A stretch of 64,000 nucleotides of DNA from Pseudomonas monteilii NBRC 103158 = DSM 14164 (GTDB lineage Bacteria > Pseudomonadota > Gammaproteobacteria > Pseudomonadales > Pseudomonadaceae): the NCBI RefSeq assembly GCF_000730605.1, contig NZ_BBIS01000043.1:31529-95528 (forward strand). Direction: 5' to 3'. This document shows, in pieces, positions 27,942 through 37,070 of the stretch. The notes under the pieces were generated by a model, which worked only from the letters and a program-made list of their open reading frames with translations, made no database searches and was not told the origin of the DNA. Made by a program: the position numbers and the translations under genes. Position 1 is the first letter of the stretch, and the number at the start of each line of letters is the position of its first letter.

Positions 27942-29000
27942 ATGCGTTTGTTCAATATTCTGGCGGTCGGCGGCCTGGCCCTGATATCGGTTGCAGCCCA
28001 GGCTGAAAATGTCGCCGGCCTGTATCAGGTGCGCGAGCCTATGGCCGGGCAGGGCGCCGAAGCCCGTACTAGCGCCACTGCCAAAGCCCTCGACACCTTG
28101 GTGCTGCGCCTGACCGGCGACCCCAAGGCAGTGCAAAGCCCGGCACTTGCCGAGTTGCGCAAAGACCCGCAGCAAATCATCAACCAGGTTGGCAGCGAGG
28201 CCGGCCCACCCGAGTCGGTGGTGGTCGAGTTCGACCCCGGTAGCACCGAGCGGGCCTTGCGCAAGGCCGGCCTGGCGCTGTGGGGCAGCAATCGGCCTTC
28301 GATTCTCGGCTGGTGGCTGAATGACAGTGCCGAAGGCAGCAGTCTCGTCGGTGACGGCCAGGCCAGCGCCCAGCCCCTGCGCCGTGCCGCCCAACACCGT
28401 GGCCTGCCGTTGCGCTTGCCGCTGGCCGACTTGCAGGAGCAACTGGTAGCCAATGCCAAGCAGATCGAAGCCAGCGACCCGGCACCTTTGCGTGAGGCCG
28501 CCGAGCGTTATGGCGCCGATGCCTTGTTGGCGGTGCATGCACAGGAAGCAGACGGCAAATGGCAGGGCAAGTGGCAGCTGTGGCTGGGCGACCAGCGTGA
28601 ACAAGGCACGGCCGAAGGGGGCGACCCGGCTGCCCTGGCTGACGCGGTCATGTTGGCGGTCAGCAGTCGCCTGGCGCCGCGTTATGTCACCCGTCCGGGT
28701 GCCAGCAGCCAGATGCAGGTACAGGTGCAGGGGGTGAACCTGCAGCGCTATGCCGAGCTTGCCCGTGTGCTCGAACCCTATGGCCCACGCCTGCAAATGG
28801 CTGAAGGCACCACTCTGACCTATGGTGTGACCGGCAACCGCGAACAGCTGCGCGCCCAACTCGGCCTGGCCAAGTTGCAGGAGTTGCCCGCAGAGCAGAT
28901 GCCGGTAGCGCCCGCCACGCCAGCACCGGCAGCCGGTGAGCAACCTGCGCCGGCCCAACCTGCACCCAAGCCGTTCGACGGCCTGCGTTTTCGCTGGTAA
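27942..29000 (+). CDS. DUF2066 exported protein
   Basis: A 352-residue protein with a signal peptide (MRLFNILAVGGLALISVAAQA) and the DUF2066 N-terminal block (NVAGLYQVREPMAGQGAEAR), ending in a Pro/Ala-rich tail (ATPAPAAGEQPAPAQPAPKP) and GLRFRW. The function is unknown; the linker suggests a flexible C-terminus. It lies 12 bp before the permease gene and is syntenic with hda in pseudomonads, so the three genes are likely one unit. Confidence 0.85.
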   Translation: MRLFNILAVGGLALISVAAQAENVAGLYQVREPMAGQGAEARTSATAKALDTLVLRLTGDPKAVQSPALAELRKDPQQIINQVGSEAGPPESVVVEFDPGSTERALRKAGLALWGSNRPSILGWWLNDSAEGSSLVGDGQASAQPLRRAAQHRGLPLRLPLADLQEQLVANAKQIEASDPAPLREAAERYGADALLAVHAQEADGKWQGKWQLWLGDQREQGTAEGGDPAALADAVMLAVSSRLAPRYVTRPGASSQMQVQVQGVNLQRYAELARVLEPYGPRLQMAEGTTLTYGVTGNREQLRAQLGLAKLQELPAEQMPVAPATPAPAAGEQPAPAQPAPKPFDGLRFRW

Positions 29001-29012
29001 GGGGAGCATACC

Positions 29013-30086
29013 GTGACCGACGTTCGTCGCTGGATCTGGCTGGGCGCTGCCCTGCTGGTCACTGTGCTGCTTTATAGCTTGCACAACATTCTTACCCCGT
29101 TTCTGGTCGGCATCCTGCTAGCCTACCTGGCCGACCCGTTGGTCGACCGCCTGGAGCGTCTGGGGCTGTCGCGTACCTGGGGCGTTGTGGTGGTGTTCGG
29201 CCTGTTCACCCTGCTGTTGCTAGCCCTGCTGCTGGTGCTGGTGCCGATGCTTGCCAAGCAGCTGGTGCGCTTGTACGAGCTGGCGCCACAGATGCTCGAC
29301 TGGCTTGAGCATGTTGCGTTGCCTTGGGTGCAGAGCCGCTTGGGCCTGGCTGACGGCTTCTGGAAATTCGACAAGATCAAAGCTGCCATCGCTGGCCACA
29401 TGGGCCAGACCACCGACATCGTCGGCATGCTGCTGTCGCATGCCACGGCTTCGAGCCTGGCGCTGATGGCCTGGCTGGCCAACATGGTACTGATTCCGGT
29501 GGTGGGCTTTTACCTGCTGCGTGACTGGGACCTGATGATGGCCAAGCTGCGCAGCCTGCTGCCACGCCAGCGTGAGCCGCAGGTGGTCGGGTTGGCGGGC
29601 GAATGCCACGAAGTACTCGGGGCGTTCGTGCGTGGGCAACTGATGGTAATGCTGGCCTTGGGCGTCATTTATTCGGCCGGGTTGATGCTGGTCGGGCTGG
29701 AACTGGGCCTGCTCATCGGTATGCTCGCAGGGTTGGCCGCCATCGTGCCCTACATGGGCTTCATCATAGGTATCGGTGCGGCCTTGGTGGCAGGGTTGTT
29801 CCAGTTTGGGGGCGACCTGTATCCGATGCTGGGCATCGTCGCAGTGTTTATGGTCGGGCAGGCACTCGAAGGCATGGTGTTGACGCCGCTATTGGTAGGG
29901 GACCGGATTGGCCTGCACCCTGTGGCGGTGATCTTTGCCATCCTGGCCGGTGGCGAACTGTTCGGCTTTACCGGGGTGCTGCTGGCGCTGCCGGTGGCGG
30001 CCGTGATCATGGTGCTGCTGCGGCATGTGCATGACATGTACAAGGAATCGGACATGTATGCCGGGGATATCGACCCTCAGTTGTGA
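29013..30086 (+). CDS. AI-2E family transporter (PerM-like)
   Basis: A 357-residue membrane protein with seven to eight hydrophobic segments (from WIWLGAALLVTVLLYSLHNI to the C-terminal LLALPVAAVIMVLL) and the conserved PYMGFIIG near residue 248 of the AI-2E/PerM family. Members export or import small molecules; the AI-2 activity of E. coli TqsA cannot be assumed here. The start is GTG at 29013 behind a GGGGAG site, 12 bp after the DUF2066 stop. A hairpin follows. Confidence 0.85.
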   Translation: MTDVRRWIWLGAALLVTVLLYSLHNILTPFLVGILLAYLADPLVDRLERLGLSRTWGVVVVFGLFTLLLLALLLVLVPMLAKQLVRLYELAPQMLDWLEHVALPWVQSRLGLADGFWKFDKIKAAIAGHMGQTTDIVGMLLSHATASSLALMAWLANMVLIPVVGFYLLRDWDLMMAKLRSLLPRQREPQVVGLAGECHEVLGAFVRGQLMVMLALGVIYSAGLMLVGLELGLLIGMLAGLAAIVPYMGFIIGIGAALVAGLFQFGGDLYPMLGIVAVFMVGQALEGMVLTPLLVGDRIGLHPVAVIFAILAGGELFGFTGVLLALPVAAVIMVLLRHVHDMYKESDMYAGDIDPQL

Positions 30087-30088
30087 TG

Positions 30089-30111
30089 TTGGGGCTGCGA
30101 TGCAGCCCCAA
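30089..30111 (+). terminator. Hairpin after PerM-like gene
   Basis: A perfect 10-bp stem (ttggggctgc/gcagccccaa) with a 3-nt loop just after the stop at 30086, followed by CTTAGCG. No T-run, so termination is likely but not certain; hda starts 127 bp later. Confidence 0.6.
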
Positions 30112-30238
30112 CTTAGCGCAACTTGTTGATTTTGCTTGTGCTATCTGTTGCCGTGATTGTGCGGCCCGCCTTGCGGGTATAGACTTTGCAACATTGTTCA
30201 CCAAAGGCCCCCTGCGGTCCTGCTGACCGCCCGCGAGC

Positions 30239-30946
30239 ATGAAACCACCGATCCAGTTGCCCCTGGGTGTGCGCCTGCGCGATGACGCCACCTTCATCAA
30301 CTACTATCCGGGCGCCAATGCTGCGGCATTGGGCTACGTCGAGCGGCTATGCGAAGCCGACGCCGGCTGGACCGAGAGCCTTATCTACCTGTGGGGCAAG
30401 CAGGGTGTTGGCCGTAGCCACCTGCTGCAGGCTGCCACCCACCGCTTCCAGCAACGCGGCGAACCTGCTGTCTATCTGCCATTGGCGCAACTGCTCGATC
30501 GCGGTGTAGAACTGCTTGACTACTTGGCCCAGTACGAACTGGTGTGCATCGACGACTTGCACGTGATTGCCGGCAAGGCGGACTGGGAAGAGGCCATGTT
30601 CCACTTGTTCAACCGCCTGCGTGACAGTGGCCGGCGCTTGCTGCTGGCCGCCTCGGCATCCCCGCGCGAATTGCCCATCAAGTTGCCGGACCTGAAGTCG
30701 CGGCTGACCCTGGCCTTGGTCTTCCAGATGCGTGGTTTGTCTGACGAAGACAAGCTGCGAGCCCTGCAACTGCGTGCTTCGCGCCGCGGCCTGCACCTCA
30801 CCGACGAAGTCGGTCACTTCATCCTCACCCGCGGTGCGCGCAGCATGAGCGCGCTGTTCGACCTGCTGGAGCGCCTCGACCAGGCCTCGCTGCAGGCACA
30901 ACGCAAGCTCACCATTCCGTTCCTCAAGGAAACCCTCGGCTGGTAA
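30239..30946 (+). CDS. hda: DnaA regulatory inactivator Hda
   Basis: A 235-residue AAA+ protein. The N-terminal clamp-binding peptide QLPLGV (residues 6-11) is the DnaN beta-clamp motif, followed by a Walker A GKQGVGRSH near residue 53, a Walker B IDDLHVI and a sensor-type RSMSALFDLLERLD. Hda with the clamp stimulates DnaA-ATP hydrolysis (RIDA) after initiation. The length and order (DUF2066-perM-hda) match Pseudomonas. The upstream 127 bp includes the region after the hairpin. Confidence 0.93.
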   Translation: MKPPIQLPLGVRLRDDATFINYYPGANAAALGYVERLCEADAGWTESLIYLWGKQGVGRSHLLQAATHRFQQRGEPAVYLPLAQLLDRGVELLDYLAQYELVCIDDLHVIAGKADWEEAMFHLFNRLRDSGRRLLLAASASPRELPIKLPDLKSRLTLALVFQMRGLSDEDKLRALQLRASRRGLHLTDEVGHFILTRGARSMSALFDLLERLDQASLQAQRKLTIPFLKETLGW

Positions 30947-31067
30947 CCCCCTGAAAACGCTGGGCCAGAGCGGCAAAACAAAAAAGTCACATCTTTTTCG
31001 ATAAAATTTGCAAATGGCCATGATAGAGGGCATAGTTTCACCCTTCTAAAGGATTACAGACACGGTC

Positions 31068-31715
31068 GTGCCCATGCTAAAGCGCTTCGCACCCCTCGTG
31101 CCACTCGCACTCGTGACCCTGCTTTTTGGCTGCGCGGCCCAAGGCCCGGTTTCTCAGCCTCAGGATCACACCCCGGTCGCTGCACAATCGGTGATCAAGG
31201 CTAAAGCTTCGTCCTCGTCGGTGTTCGGCGAGCCGGAAGAGCTGGCCACTGAAGATGACCTGGAGGCCTTCTCCAGCAACAGCAAGCCATACCAGCTGCC
31301 CGTGCTGGCGGACAGTATTCTCGAGCGCGGCATGTCGTTGATCGGCACTCGCTACCGCTTCGGTGGTACCTCTGAAAAGTCCGGTTTCGACTGCAGCGGT
31401 TTCATCGGCTATCTGTTCCGCGAAGAGGCGGGCATGACCCTGCCACGCTCGACGCGCGAAATGATCAACGTCGATGCCCCGAAAGTGGCCCGCAACAAGC
31501 TCAAACCGGGTGATCTGCTGTTCTTCAGCACCAACGGTCGCGGCCGCGTCAGCCATGCCGGCATCTACCTGGGTGACAACCAGTTCATCCATTCCAGCAG
31601 CCGCCGCAGCGGTGGCGTACGCATCGACAGCCTCGGTGACCGCTACTGGAGCAAGACCTTCATCGAAGCCAAGCGTGCCTTGGCCATGGCGCCGACCAAC
31701 ATCGCGCGCAACTGA
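31068..31715 (+). CDS. NlpC/P60 peptidoglycan endopeptidase, lipoprotein
   Basis: A 215-residue lipoprotein (signal ending LLFGC, lipidated Cys22) with an NlpC/P60 catalytic domain: Cys109 (FDCSGF), His163 (VSHAGIYLG) and His175 (FIHSSSRR). Such enzymes cut D-Glu-mDAP bonds in peptidoglycan stems. The start is GTG at 31068; an ATG two codons later (31074) would give 213 residues and is equally plausible. It is followed by a paralogue at 31855, with a strong hairpin between them. Confidence 0.88.
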   Translation: MPMLKRFAPLVPLALVTLLFGCAAQGPVSQPQDHTPVAAQSVIKAKASSSSVFGEPEELATEDDLEAFSSNSKPYQLPVLADSILERGMSLIGTRYRFGGTSEKSGFDCSGFIGYLFREEAGMTLPRSTREMINVDAPKVARNKLKPGDLLFFSTNGRGRVSHAGIYLGDNQFIHSSSRRSGGVRIDSLGDRYWSKTFIEAKRALAMAPTNIARN

Positions 31716-31736
31716 TGGCAAAATGCTGTATTCTGC

Positions 31737-31773
31737 CACGGCGGCGATGCTTTGAGAAAAGCTCGCCGCCGTG
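31737..31773. terminator. Strong hairpin between the two NlpC/P60 genes
   Basis: An 11-bp stem (cacggcggcga/tcgccgccgtg) enclosing a second 5-bp stem (gcttt/aaagc) with a GAGA tetraloop. It lies 22 bp after the first gene and 82 bp before the second. Only a short CGTATTTAC follows, so it may act as an attenuator, RNA-stability element or terminator. Confidence 0.6.
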
Positions 31774-31854
31774 CGTATTTACAGAAAGCGTCTAATCTAA
31801 ATTCTCAACTCTTTTTGGCTGCGGCGCAGCAATCTCAGACAGGATGTTCTGGCC

Positions 31855-32388
31855 ATGGTAAAGATGGCGCGCTTCGCATTTCTCTCCCTGGCAGCCTTGC
31901 TGGCTGCCTGCTCCAGCCGCGCTCCGGCGCCGGCCCCTGTGGTTCAGCCGCAGGTTTCCTACAGCCAGCCAAGCCCTTCGCCGATTGCCGATGACGTATT
32001 GATCCGTGCCATTGGCCTTGTGGGTACGCCTTACCGTTGGGGGGGCAATACGCCGGACTCCGGCTTCGACTGCAGTGGCCTGATCAAGTACGTCTACCGT
32101 GATGCTGCCGGCATCAGCCTGCCGCGTTCGACGCGGGAAATGATCGTCATGCGCGCACCCACGGTGGATGCCCAGTCGCTGCAGTCCGGTGACCTGGTGT
32201 TCTTTGCTACCAGTGGTGGCTCGCAGGTCAGCCATGCCGGTATCTATGTTGGCGAAGGGCGCTTTGTGCATGCGCCCTCGACAGGCGGAACGGTGCGCCT
32301 GGACTACCTTTCCAACAGCTATTGGGCCAAGGCGTACTTGCAGGCCAAGCGGGTGATTCCGCAAGGGCACCTGGCGCAAAACCCCTGA
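31855..32388 (+). CDS. NlpC/P60 peptidoglycan endopeptidase, lipoprotein (paralogue)
   Basis: A 177-residue lipoprotein (LLAAC, Cys19) with the same catalytic triad pattern as its neighbour: Cys73 (FDCSGLIKY), His127 (VSHAGIYVG) and His139 (FVHAPST). The proline-rich stretch (APAPAPVVQPQVSYSQPSPSP) is a linker from the membrane. The two genes are likely an old tandem duplication, diverged in the linker. ATG at 31855 follows an AGGAT site. Confidence 0.88.
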   Translation: MVKMARFAFLSLAALLAACSSRAPAPAPVVQPQVSYSQPSPSPIADDVLIRAIGLVGTPYRWGGNTPDSGFDCSGLIKYVYRDAAGISLPRSTREMIVMRAPTVDAQSLQSGDLVFFATSGGSQVSHAGIYVGEGRFVHAPSTGGTVRLDYLSNSYWAKAYLQAKRVIPQGHLAQNP

Positions 32389-32450
32389 ATACCAGGGTCG
32401 TTGCCATTGCTTCTGCTTTTAAGCGCGCGATACTTCAGGCGCCGCCGATT

Positions 32451-32500
32451 GCGACTTCAGGAGGCCTCACTCCGGCCTCCTGAAGTCGCGAAGATCAAGA
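32451..32500. repeat. Dispersed repeat copy 1 with 16-bp perfect hairpin
   Basis: gcgacttcaggaggcc (32451-32466) and its reverse complement (32474-32489) flank a 7-nt loop, giving a 16-bp perfect stem. The right arm and flank (32473-32500) are identical over 28 bp to 45127-45154. It sits between convergent genes and could also stop transcription, although no T-run follows. Confidence 0.7.
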
Positions 32501-32528
32501 CCAAGATGTCCGCTGCGCCGGCGTTGGT

Positions 32529-33107
32529 TCAAGCCTGCTTGAGCAGCAACGCCACCCCCGGAAAATACTGCCCCAGCTCGTTGTGCAATTTGCGATAGGG
32601 GTACGGGAAGTACCAGGCAATCGCACAGGCGGTATGTTTCTGTAAATCGTCGACTAGGTCCTGCAGTTCCTCGGGGCTGGCGTGCTGGCCAGCCTTCCAC
32701 GGGCTGATGAACAGCGCGCCGGCTCTCAACTGACTGGGGTAGGCCACCTGGCGCGCGACGGCAGCGGTCTGCTGCAACGCTTCGGCCATGTCCAGTCGGG
32801 CAATTTTTGGCCAGCGCTGGCTGACACTGAGGTACAGCGCTTCATCGGCACTGCTGATCGACAGGTCGCAGCGCCCTTCGTGTTCGCCTTCGTCGCGCTG
32901 CTTCTTGCCGGCAAACTGCTGCAGCGCCGTCAGTTCGGCCTGCCACGCGGCTGCGGCAAGCAGCCCGGTATTCGCGGCTGCGCCATGCCAATAAGGTGCT
33001 TCGGCATCGCCAGCAAATTGATTGAAGCGGTCGATGCAGTCGCCCCAGCGCTCCAGCACCGGGGCGAGAAACTCCAGGCGCGGGTTGTTGATGATCTGGC
33101 CTCGCAT
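32529..33107 (-). CDS. Hypothetical protein (192 aa)
   Basis: A 192-residue soluble protein with no recognised domain. It is helix-rich (LEFLAPVLERWGDCIDRFNQFAG, AWQAELTALQQFAGKKQRDEGE), with a conserved-looking aromatic patch WYFPYPYRKLHNELGQYFPG near the C-terminus. The start at 33105-33107 is chosen because an AGGAGAG site precedes it; the longer frame enters the cobalamin riboswitch region on the opposite strand. It is divergent from the cob operon, so its promoter region overlaps the riboswitch flank. Confidence 0.6.
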   Translation of the reverse strand: MRGQIINNPRLEFLAPVLERWGDCIDRFNQFAGDAEAPYWHGAAANTGLLAAAAWQAELTALQQFAGKKQRDEGEHEGRCDLSISSADEALYLSVSQRWPKIARLDMAEALQQTAAVARQVAYPSQLRAGALFISPWKAGQHASPEELQDLVDDLQKHTACAIAWYFPYPYRKLHNELGQYFPGVALLLKQA

Positions 33108-33282
33108 GCTGCGCTCTCCTGTTATCGTTGTAATCGCGTCCAGCTGAAAATGATGGCTATGTGATATCGCTGCGTTCAGTGTGGCACAACCCGGTGAATT
33201 GGCCATTACCCAGGCGGTGCCTGTTCGGCTGCAAAGCGGCCCGCTTCGATTGACGCTCCGGGTACAACCCTCTAACCTTCGC

Positions 33283-33487
33283 GCGTGTTTCAGGTGCCCT
33301 GCCAGCCCCGACTGGGCAGGGTGAAACTGGGAAGCCGGTGGGCGCCAGCATGGCGCGATTCCGGCGCTGCCCCCGCAACGGTAGGTGAGTCGCGGCCGCG
33401 CAGGGCCACTGGGTACAGGTACCCGGGAAGGCGCGCAGGCCCGGGCCAAAGCCCGCTCACAAGCCCGGAGACCGGCCTGTTACTGCC
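33283..33487 (+). promoter_or_regulatory. Cobalamin riboswitch
   Basis: A roughly 205-nt leader contains the conserved cobalamin aptamer blocks: an aggtgcc start (33292), gggtgaaactgggaagccggtg near 33320-33341, the B12 box gctgcccccgcaacggta (33365-33382), and the closing aagcccggagaccggcc (33461-33477). It lies 128 bp upstream of cobO. Adenosylcobalamin binding is expected to repress the ten-gene cob operon by blocking translation initiation or through early termination. Confidence 0.92.
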
Positions 33488-33614
33488 AACGGCATCACGG
33501 AGGGTGATGCGCGGTGCACCGTGGCGCCCTGCCATGGCCCCTGCGCGTACTCCGTTTGCCTGCCTATTACCTGTCAGCGTGCGTTGCCACGGTGCCAGCC
33601 AGCGGAGAACCCTG

Positions 33615-34226
33615 ATGAGCGAATCCACCGAACGTGACGAACGCCACCTGGCGCGCATGCAGCGCAAGAAGGCGGTCATCGACGAACGTATCGCCAATTC
33701 CCCCAACGAATGCGGCCTGTTGCTGGTGCTGACCGGCAATGGCAAGGGCAAGAGCAGCTCGGCCTTCGGCATGCTCGCGCGCGCGCTGGGCCATGGCATG
33801 CAGTGCGGTGTTGTGCAGTTCATCAAGGGCCGCAACAGCACAGGGGAAGAGCTGTTCTTCCGCCGCTTTCCTGAGCAGGTGCGCTATCACGTGATGGGCG
33901 AGGGCTTCACCTGGGAAACCCAGGACCGCCAGCGTGACATCGCCGCCGCCGAAGCCGCCTGGGCGGTGTCGCGCCAGCTGCTGCAAGACCCAGATGTGCA
34001 GTTTGTGGTGCTGGATGAGCTGAACATCGCCCTCAAGCACGGCTACCTCGACCTGGACCAGGTGCTTTCAGACATCCAGGCCCGCCCGCCGATGCAGCAT
34101 GTGATTGTCACGGGTCGTGCGGCCAAGCCTGAAATGATCGAACTGGCCGATACCGTGACCGAGATGGGTATGCTCAAGCACGCCTTCCAGGCGGGCATTC
34201 GCGCACAGAAGGGCGTTGAACTGTGA
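33615..34226 (+). CDS. cobO: Cob(I)yrinic acid a,c-diamide adenosyltransferase
   Basis: A 203-residue CobA/CobO ATP:corrinoid adenosyltransferase with an unusual Walker A, GNGKGKSSSA (residues 41-50). It attaches the 5'-deoxyadenosyl group to cob(I)yrinate. The start ATG at 33615 is chosen over the longer frame that would translate the riboswitch. It is the first gene of the operon and overlaps cobB by GTGA. Confidence 0.95.
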   Translation: MSESTERDERHLARMQRKKAVIDERIANSPNECGLLLVLTGNGKGKSSSAFGMLARALGHGMQCGVVQFIKGRNSTGEELFFRRFPEQVRYHVMGEGFTWETQDRQRDIAAAEAAWAVSRQLLQDPDVQFVVLDELNIALKHGYLDLDQVLSDIQARPPMQHVIVTGRAAKPEMIELADTVTEMGMLKHAFQAGIRAQKGVEL

Positions 34227-35518
34227 GTCAATCGCGCCATTGTCCCGCCGTGTTGATCGCGGCACCAGCCTCTGGCCAGGGCAAGACTACCGTCACCGCC
34301 GCGCTGGCCCGCTTGCACCGTAACCTCGGGCGCAAGGTGCGCGTGTTCAAGTGTGGCCCGGATTTCCTTGACCCGATGATCCTGGAGCGCGCCAGTGGCG
34401 CGCCGGTGTACCAACTGGACCTGTGGATGATCGGTGCCGAAGAAAGCCGTCGCCTGCTGTGGGACGCTGCGGGCGAGGCCGACCTGATCCTGATCGAAGG
34501 GGTGATGGGGCTGTTTGATGGCACCCCGTCCAGCGCCGACTTGGCGCGCCACTTCGGCGTGCCGGTGCTGGCGGTGATCGACGGCACGGCCATGGCCCAG
34601 ACGTTCGGCGCATTGGCCCTGGGCCTGGCGCGCTACCAGGCCGACTTGCCGTTTGCCGGGGTGTTGGCCAACCGGGTGGGCAGCCTGCGCCACGCGCAAC
34701 TGCTGGAAGGTAGCCTGACCCAGGGCTTGCGCTGGTATGGCGGCTTATCGCGCGAGCGCGGCATCGAATTGCCCAGCCGCCATCTCGGGCTGGTTCAGGC
34801 CAGCGAGCTGAACGACCTGGATGCCCGCCTGGATGCCGCCGCCGAGGCGCTTGGCGCCAGCTGCAACGCAGCCTTGCCACCGCCGGTGAGCTTTGCCGAG
34901 CCCGAAACGCAACCGTGTGCTGCTTCGCTGGCAGGGGTGCGCATTGGCGTGGCACGCGACGAAGCGTTTGCCTTTACCTACGGGGCCAACCTCGACCTGC
35001 TGCGCAACCTCGGGGCGCAGCTGGAATTCTTCTCGCCGCTGCACGACCGCGAACTACCGGCGGTGGATAGCCTGTACCTGCCGGGCGGCTACCCCGAGCT
35101 GCATCACCATGCCCTGGCCGCCAATGCGCCGATGTGCGAGGCAATCCGCGCCCATCATGCTCAGGGCAAACCCTTGCTGGCCGAGTGCGGCGGCATGCTG
35201 TACCTGCTCGATGCCTTGACCGACGTGGCAGGCGAGCGTGCCGAACTGCTGGGCCTGCTGCGGGGCGAGGCGACCATGCAGAAGCGCCTGGCGGCCCTGG
35301 CGCTGCAGGCGGTAGAGCTGCCGGAGGGCACCTTGCGTGGCCATACCTACCATCACTCGCTGACCAGCACCGAGCTGGAACCGATCGCCCGTGGCCTTAG
35401 CCCTAATGGCGGGCGTGGCAACGAAGCGGTGTATCGCTTGGGCCGGTTGACGGCCTCATACGTGCATTTCTACTTCCCCTCCAACCCGGATGCGGCGGCG
35501 GCGCTGTTGCGGCCATGA
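34223..35518 (+). CDS. cobB: Cobyrinate a,c-diamide synthase / hydrogenobyrinic acid a,c-diamide synthase
   Basis: A 431-residue amidotransferase. The N-terminal ATPase has the P-loop APASGQGKTTV near residue 14, and the C-terminal class I glutaminase-like domain has its Cys in LLAECGGMLYLL and a HTYHHS His motif. It amidates the a and c side chains using glutamine and ATP. The start is GTG at 34223 inside the cobO stop. It overlaps bluB by ATGA (35515-35518). Confidence 0.95.
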   Translation: MSQSRHCPAVLIAAPASGQGKTTVTAALARLHRNLGRKVRVFKCGPDFLDPMILERASGAPVYQLDLWMIGAEESRRLLWDAAGEADLILIEGVMGLFDGTPSSADLARHFGVPVLAVIDGTAMAQTFGALALGLARYQADLPFAGVLANRVGSLRHAQLLEGSLTQGLRWYGGLSRERGIELPSRHLGLVQASELNDLDARLDAAAEALGASCNAALPPPVSFAEPETQPCAASLAGVRIGVARDEAFAFTYGANLDLLRNLGAQLEFFSPLHDRELPAVDSLYLPGGYPELHHHALAANAPMCEAIRAHHAQGKPLLAECGGMLYLLDALTDVAGERAELLGLLRGEATMQKRLAALALQAVELPEGTLRGHTYHHSLTSTELEPIARGLSPNGGRGNEAVYRLGRLTASYVHFYFPSNPDAAAALLRP

Positions 35519-36165
35519 GCGAACATGCCTTCAGCGACGTCGAGCGCGCCGCGATCTACCGGGCCATTGGTGAGCGTCGCGACATGCGCCATTTTGCCGG
35601 TGGCCAGGTGGCGCCAGAGCTGCTTGCCCGTTTGCTGGCCGCCGCGCATCAGGCGCCCAGTGTCGGGCTGATGCAGCCGTGGCGCTTTATCCGCATTACC
35701 CGGCGTGATCTGCGTGGCCGCATCCAGGCCTTGGTGGAGGCGGAGCGGGTGCGCACCGCTGAGGCATTGGGCGAGCGTTCCGATGCCTTCATGAAGCTGA
35801 AGGTTGAAGGCATCAACGACTGCGCCGAGCTGCTGGTGGCGGCCTTGATGGATAACCGGGAACCGCACATCTTCGGCCGCCGCACGCTGCCGGAAATGGA
35901 CCTGGCCTCGCTGGCCTGTGCCATCCAGAACCTGTGGCTGGCTGCGCGTGGCGAAGGGCTGGGCATGGGCTGGGTGTCGCTGTTCGAGCCGCAGGCTTTG
36001 GCCGCTTTGCTGGGCATGCCTGCAGGTGCCAAGCCGGTGGCGGTGCTGTGCCTGGGGCCGGTCACCGAGTTCTACCCGGTGCCGATGCTGGTGCAGGAAA
36101 ACTGGGCCGAAGAGCGGCCCTTGAGCGAAATGCTTTACGAGAACCAATGGGGAGAGCGTCAATGA
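35515..36165 (+). CDS. bluB: 5,6-dimethylbenzimidazole synthase BluB
   Basis: A 216-residue flavin destructase with a nitroreductase fold: RRDMRHFAGGQVAPE at the FMN-phosphate region, PSVGLMQPWRFI near residues 45-56, and GLGMGWVSLFEP near residue 150. BluB fragments reduced FMN with O2 to give DMB, the lower ligand of B12. Its presence shows an aerobic route to the lower ligand. It overlaps cobB and cobD by 4 bp each. Confidence 0.93.
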   Translation: MSEHAFSDVERAAIYRAIGERRDMRHFAGGQVAPELLARLLAAAHQAPSVGLMQPWRFIRITRRDLRGRIQALVEAERVRTAEALGERSDAFMKLKVEGINDCAELLVAALMDNREPHIFGRRTLPEMDLASLACAIQNLWLAARGEGLGMGWVSLFEPQALAALLGMPAGAKPVAVLCLGPVTEFYPVPMLVQENWAEERPLSEMLYENQWGERQ

Positions 36166-37070
36166 GCGTGGCCTTGCTGACCGTGGCCGGGGTAGCCCTG
36201 GACGCTTTGCTGGGCGAGCCGCAGCGGCGCCACCCGTTGGTGGCTTTTGGCAATATGGCCAGTAACCTTGAGCGCCGCCTGAATGCCGGCGGGCGCGGCT
36301 GGCGCAGCCATGGGGTGAGTGCGTGGTTTCTGGCGGTGGTGCCGCTGACCCTGGTGGCGCTGGTCCTGTCGTGGCTGCCTTACATCGGCTGGCTGGTGGA
36401 TGTGCTGGCGCTTTACTGCGCCGTGGGGCTGCGTAGCCTGGGCGAGCATGTGCTGCCGGTGGCCAACGCGTTGCGCCAAGGCAACCTGGAAGAGGCGCGT
36501 CGGCGCGTCGGCTACCTGGTCAGCCGCGAAACCCGCGAACTGGACGAGCCGGCAGTGGCCCGGGCGGCCACCGAGTCGGTGCTGGAGAACGGCAGCGATG
36601 CGGTGTTCGCCGCGCTGTTCTGGTTTGTGGTAGCAGGCGCGCCGGGTGTGGTGCTGTATCGCCTGAGCAACACGCTGGATGCCATGTGGGGCTACCGTAA
36701 TGAGCGCTTCGAACGTTTCGGCTGGTGCGCGGCGCGTATCGACGACGTGCTCAACTACCTTCCCGCAAGGCTGGTGGCGCTGACTTATGCGCTGCTGGGC
36801 AAGACCCGCCTGGCCCTGGCCTGCTGGCGCAAGCAGGGCCCCCTGTGGGACAGCCCTAACGCCGGCCCGGTGATGGCTGCAGGGGCCGGTGCACTGGGCG
36901 TGGAGCTCGGTGGCCCGGCGGTGTACCACGGCGAGCTTCATGAGCGGCCGCGCCTGGGCGAGGGGCCAGTGGCCGATGCCGATGCCATCGAGCGTGGTTG
37001 GGCCCTGGTGCAGCGGGGTGTGTGGTTGTGGCTGTTGTTGATCTGCCTGGGGGCTTACATCAATGCTTGA
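36162..37070 (+). CDS. cobD: Adenosylcobinamide-phosphate synthase (CobD/CbiB)
   Basis: A 302-residue membrane protein with several hydrophobic segments (AWFLAVVPLTLVALVLSWLP; WFVVAGAPGVVLY; C-terminal GVWLWLLLICLGAYI) and the conserved RNERFERFGWCAARIDD. It attaches the aminopropanol arm to adenosylcobyric acid. In pseudomonads this gene is called cobD and the enzyme corresponds to Salmonella CbiB. The real start is ATG 36162; the upstream frame is a shadow of bluB. It overlaps cobC by 8 bp. Confidence 0.93.
   Translation: MSVALLTVAGVALDALLGEPQRRHPLVAFGNMASNLERRLNAGGRGWRSHGVSAWFLAVVPLTLVALVLSWLPYIGWLVDVLALYCAVGLRSLGEHVLPVANALRQGNLEEARRRVGYLVSRETRELDEPAVARAATESVLENGSDAVFAALFWFVVAGAPGVVLYRLSNTLDAMWGYRNERFERFGWCAARIDDVLNYLPARLVALTYALLGKTRLALACWRKQGPLWDSPNAGPVMAAGAGALGVELGGPAVYHGELHERPRLGEGPVADADAIERGWALVQRGVWLWLLLICLGAYINA

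Noticed and set aside
33285..33614. Upstream extension of cobO
   Set aside because: It would translate the cobalamin riboswitch; the family start is at 33615.
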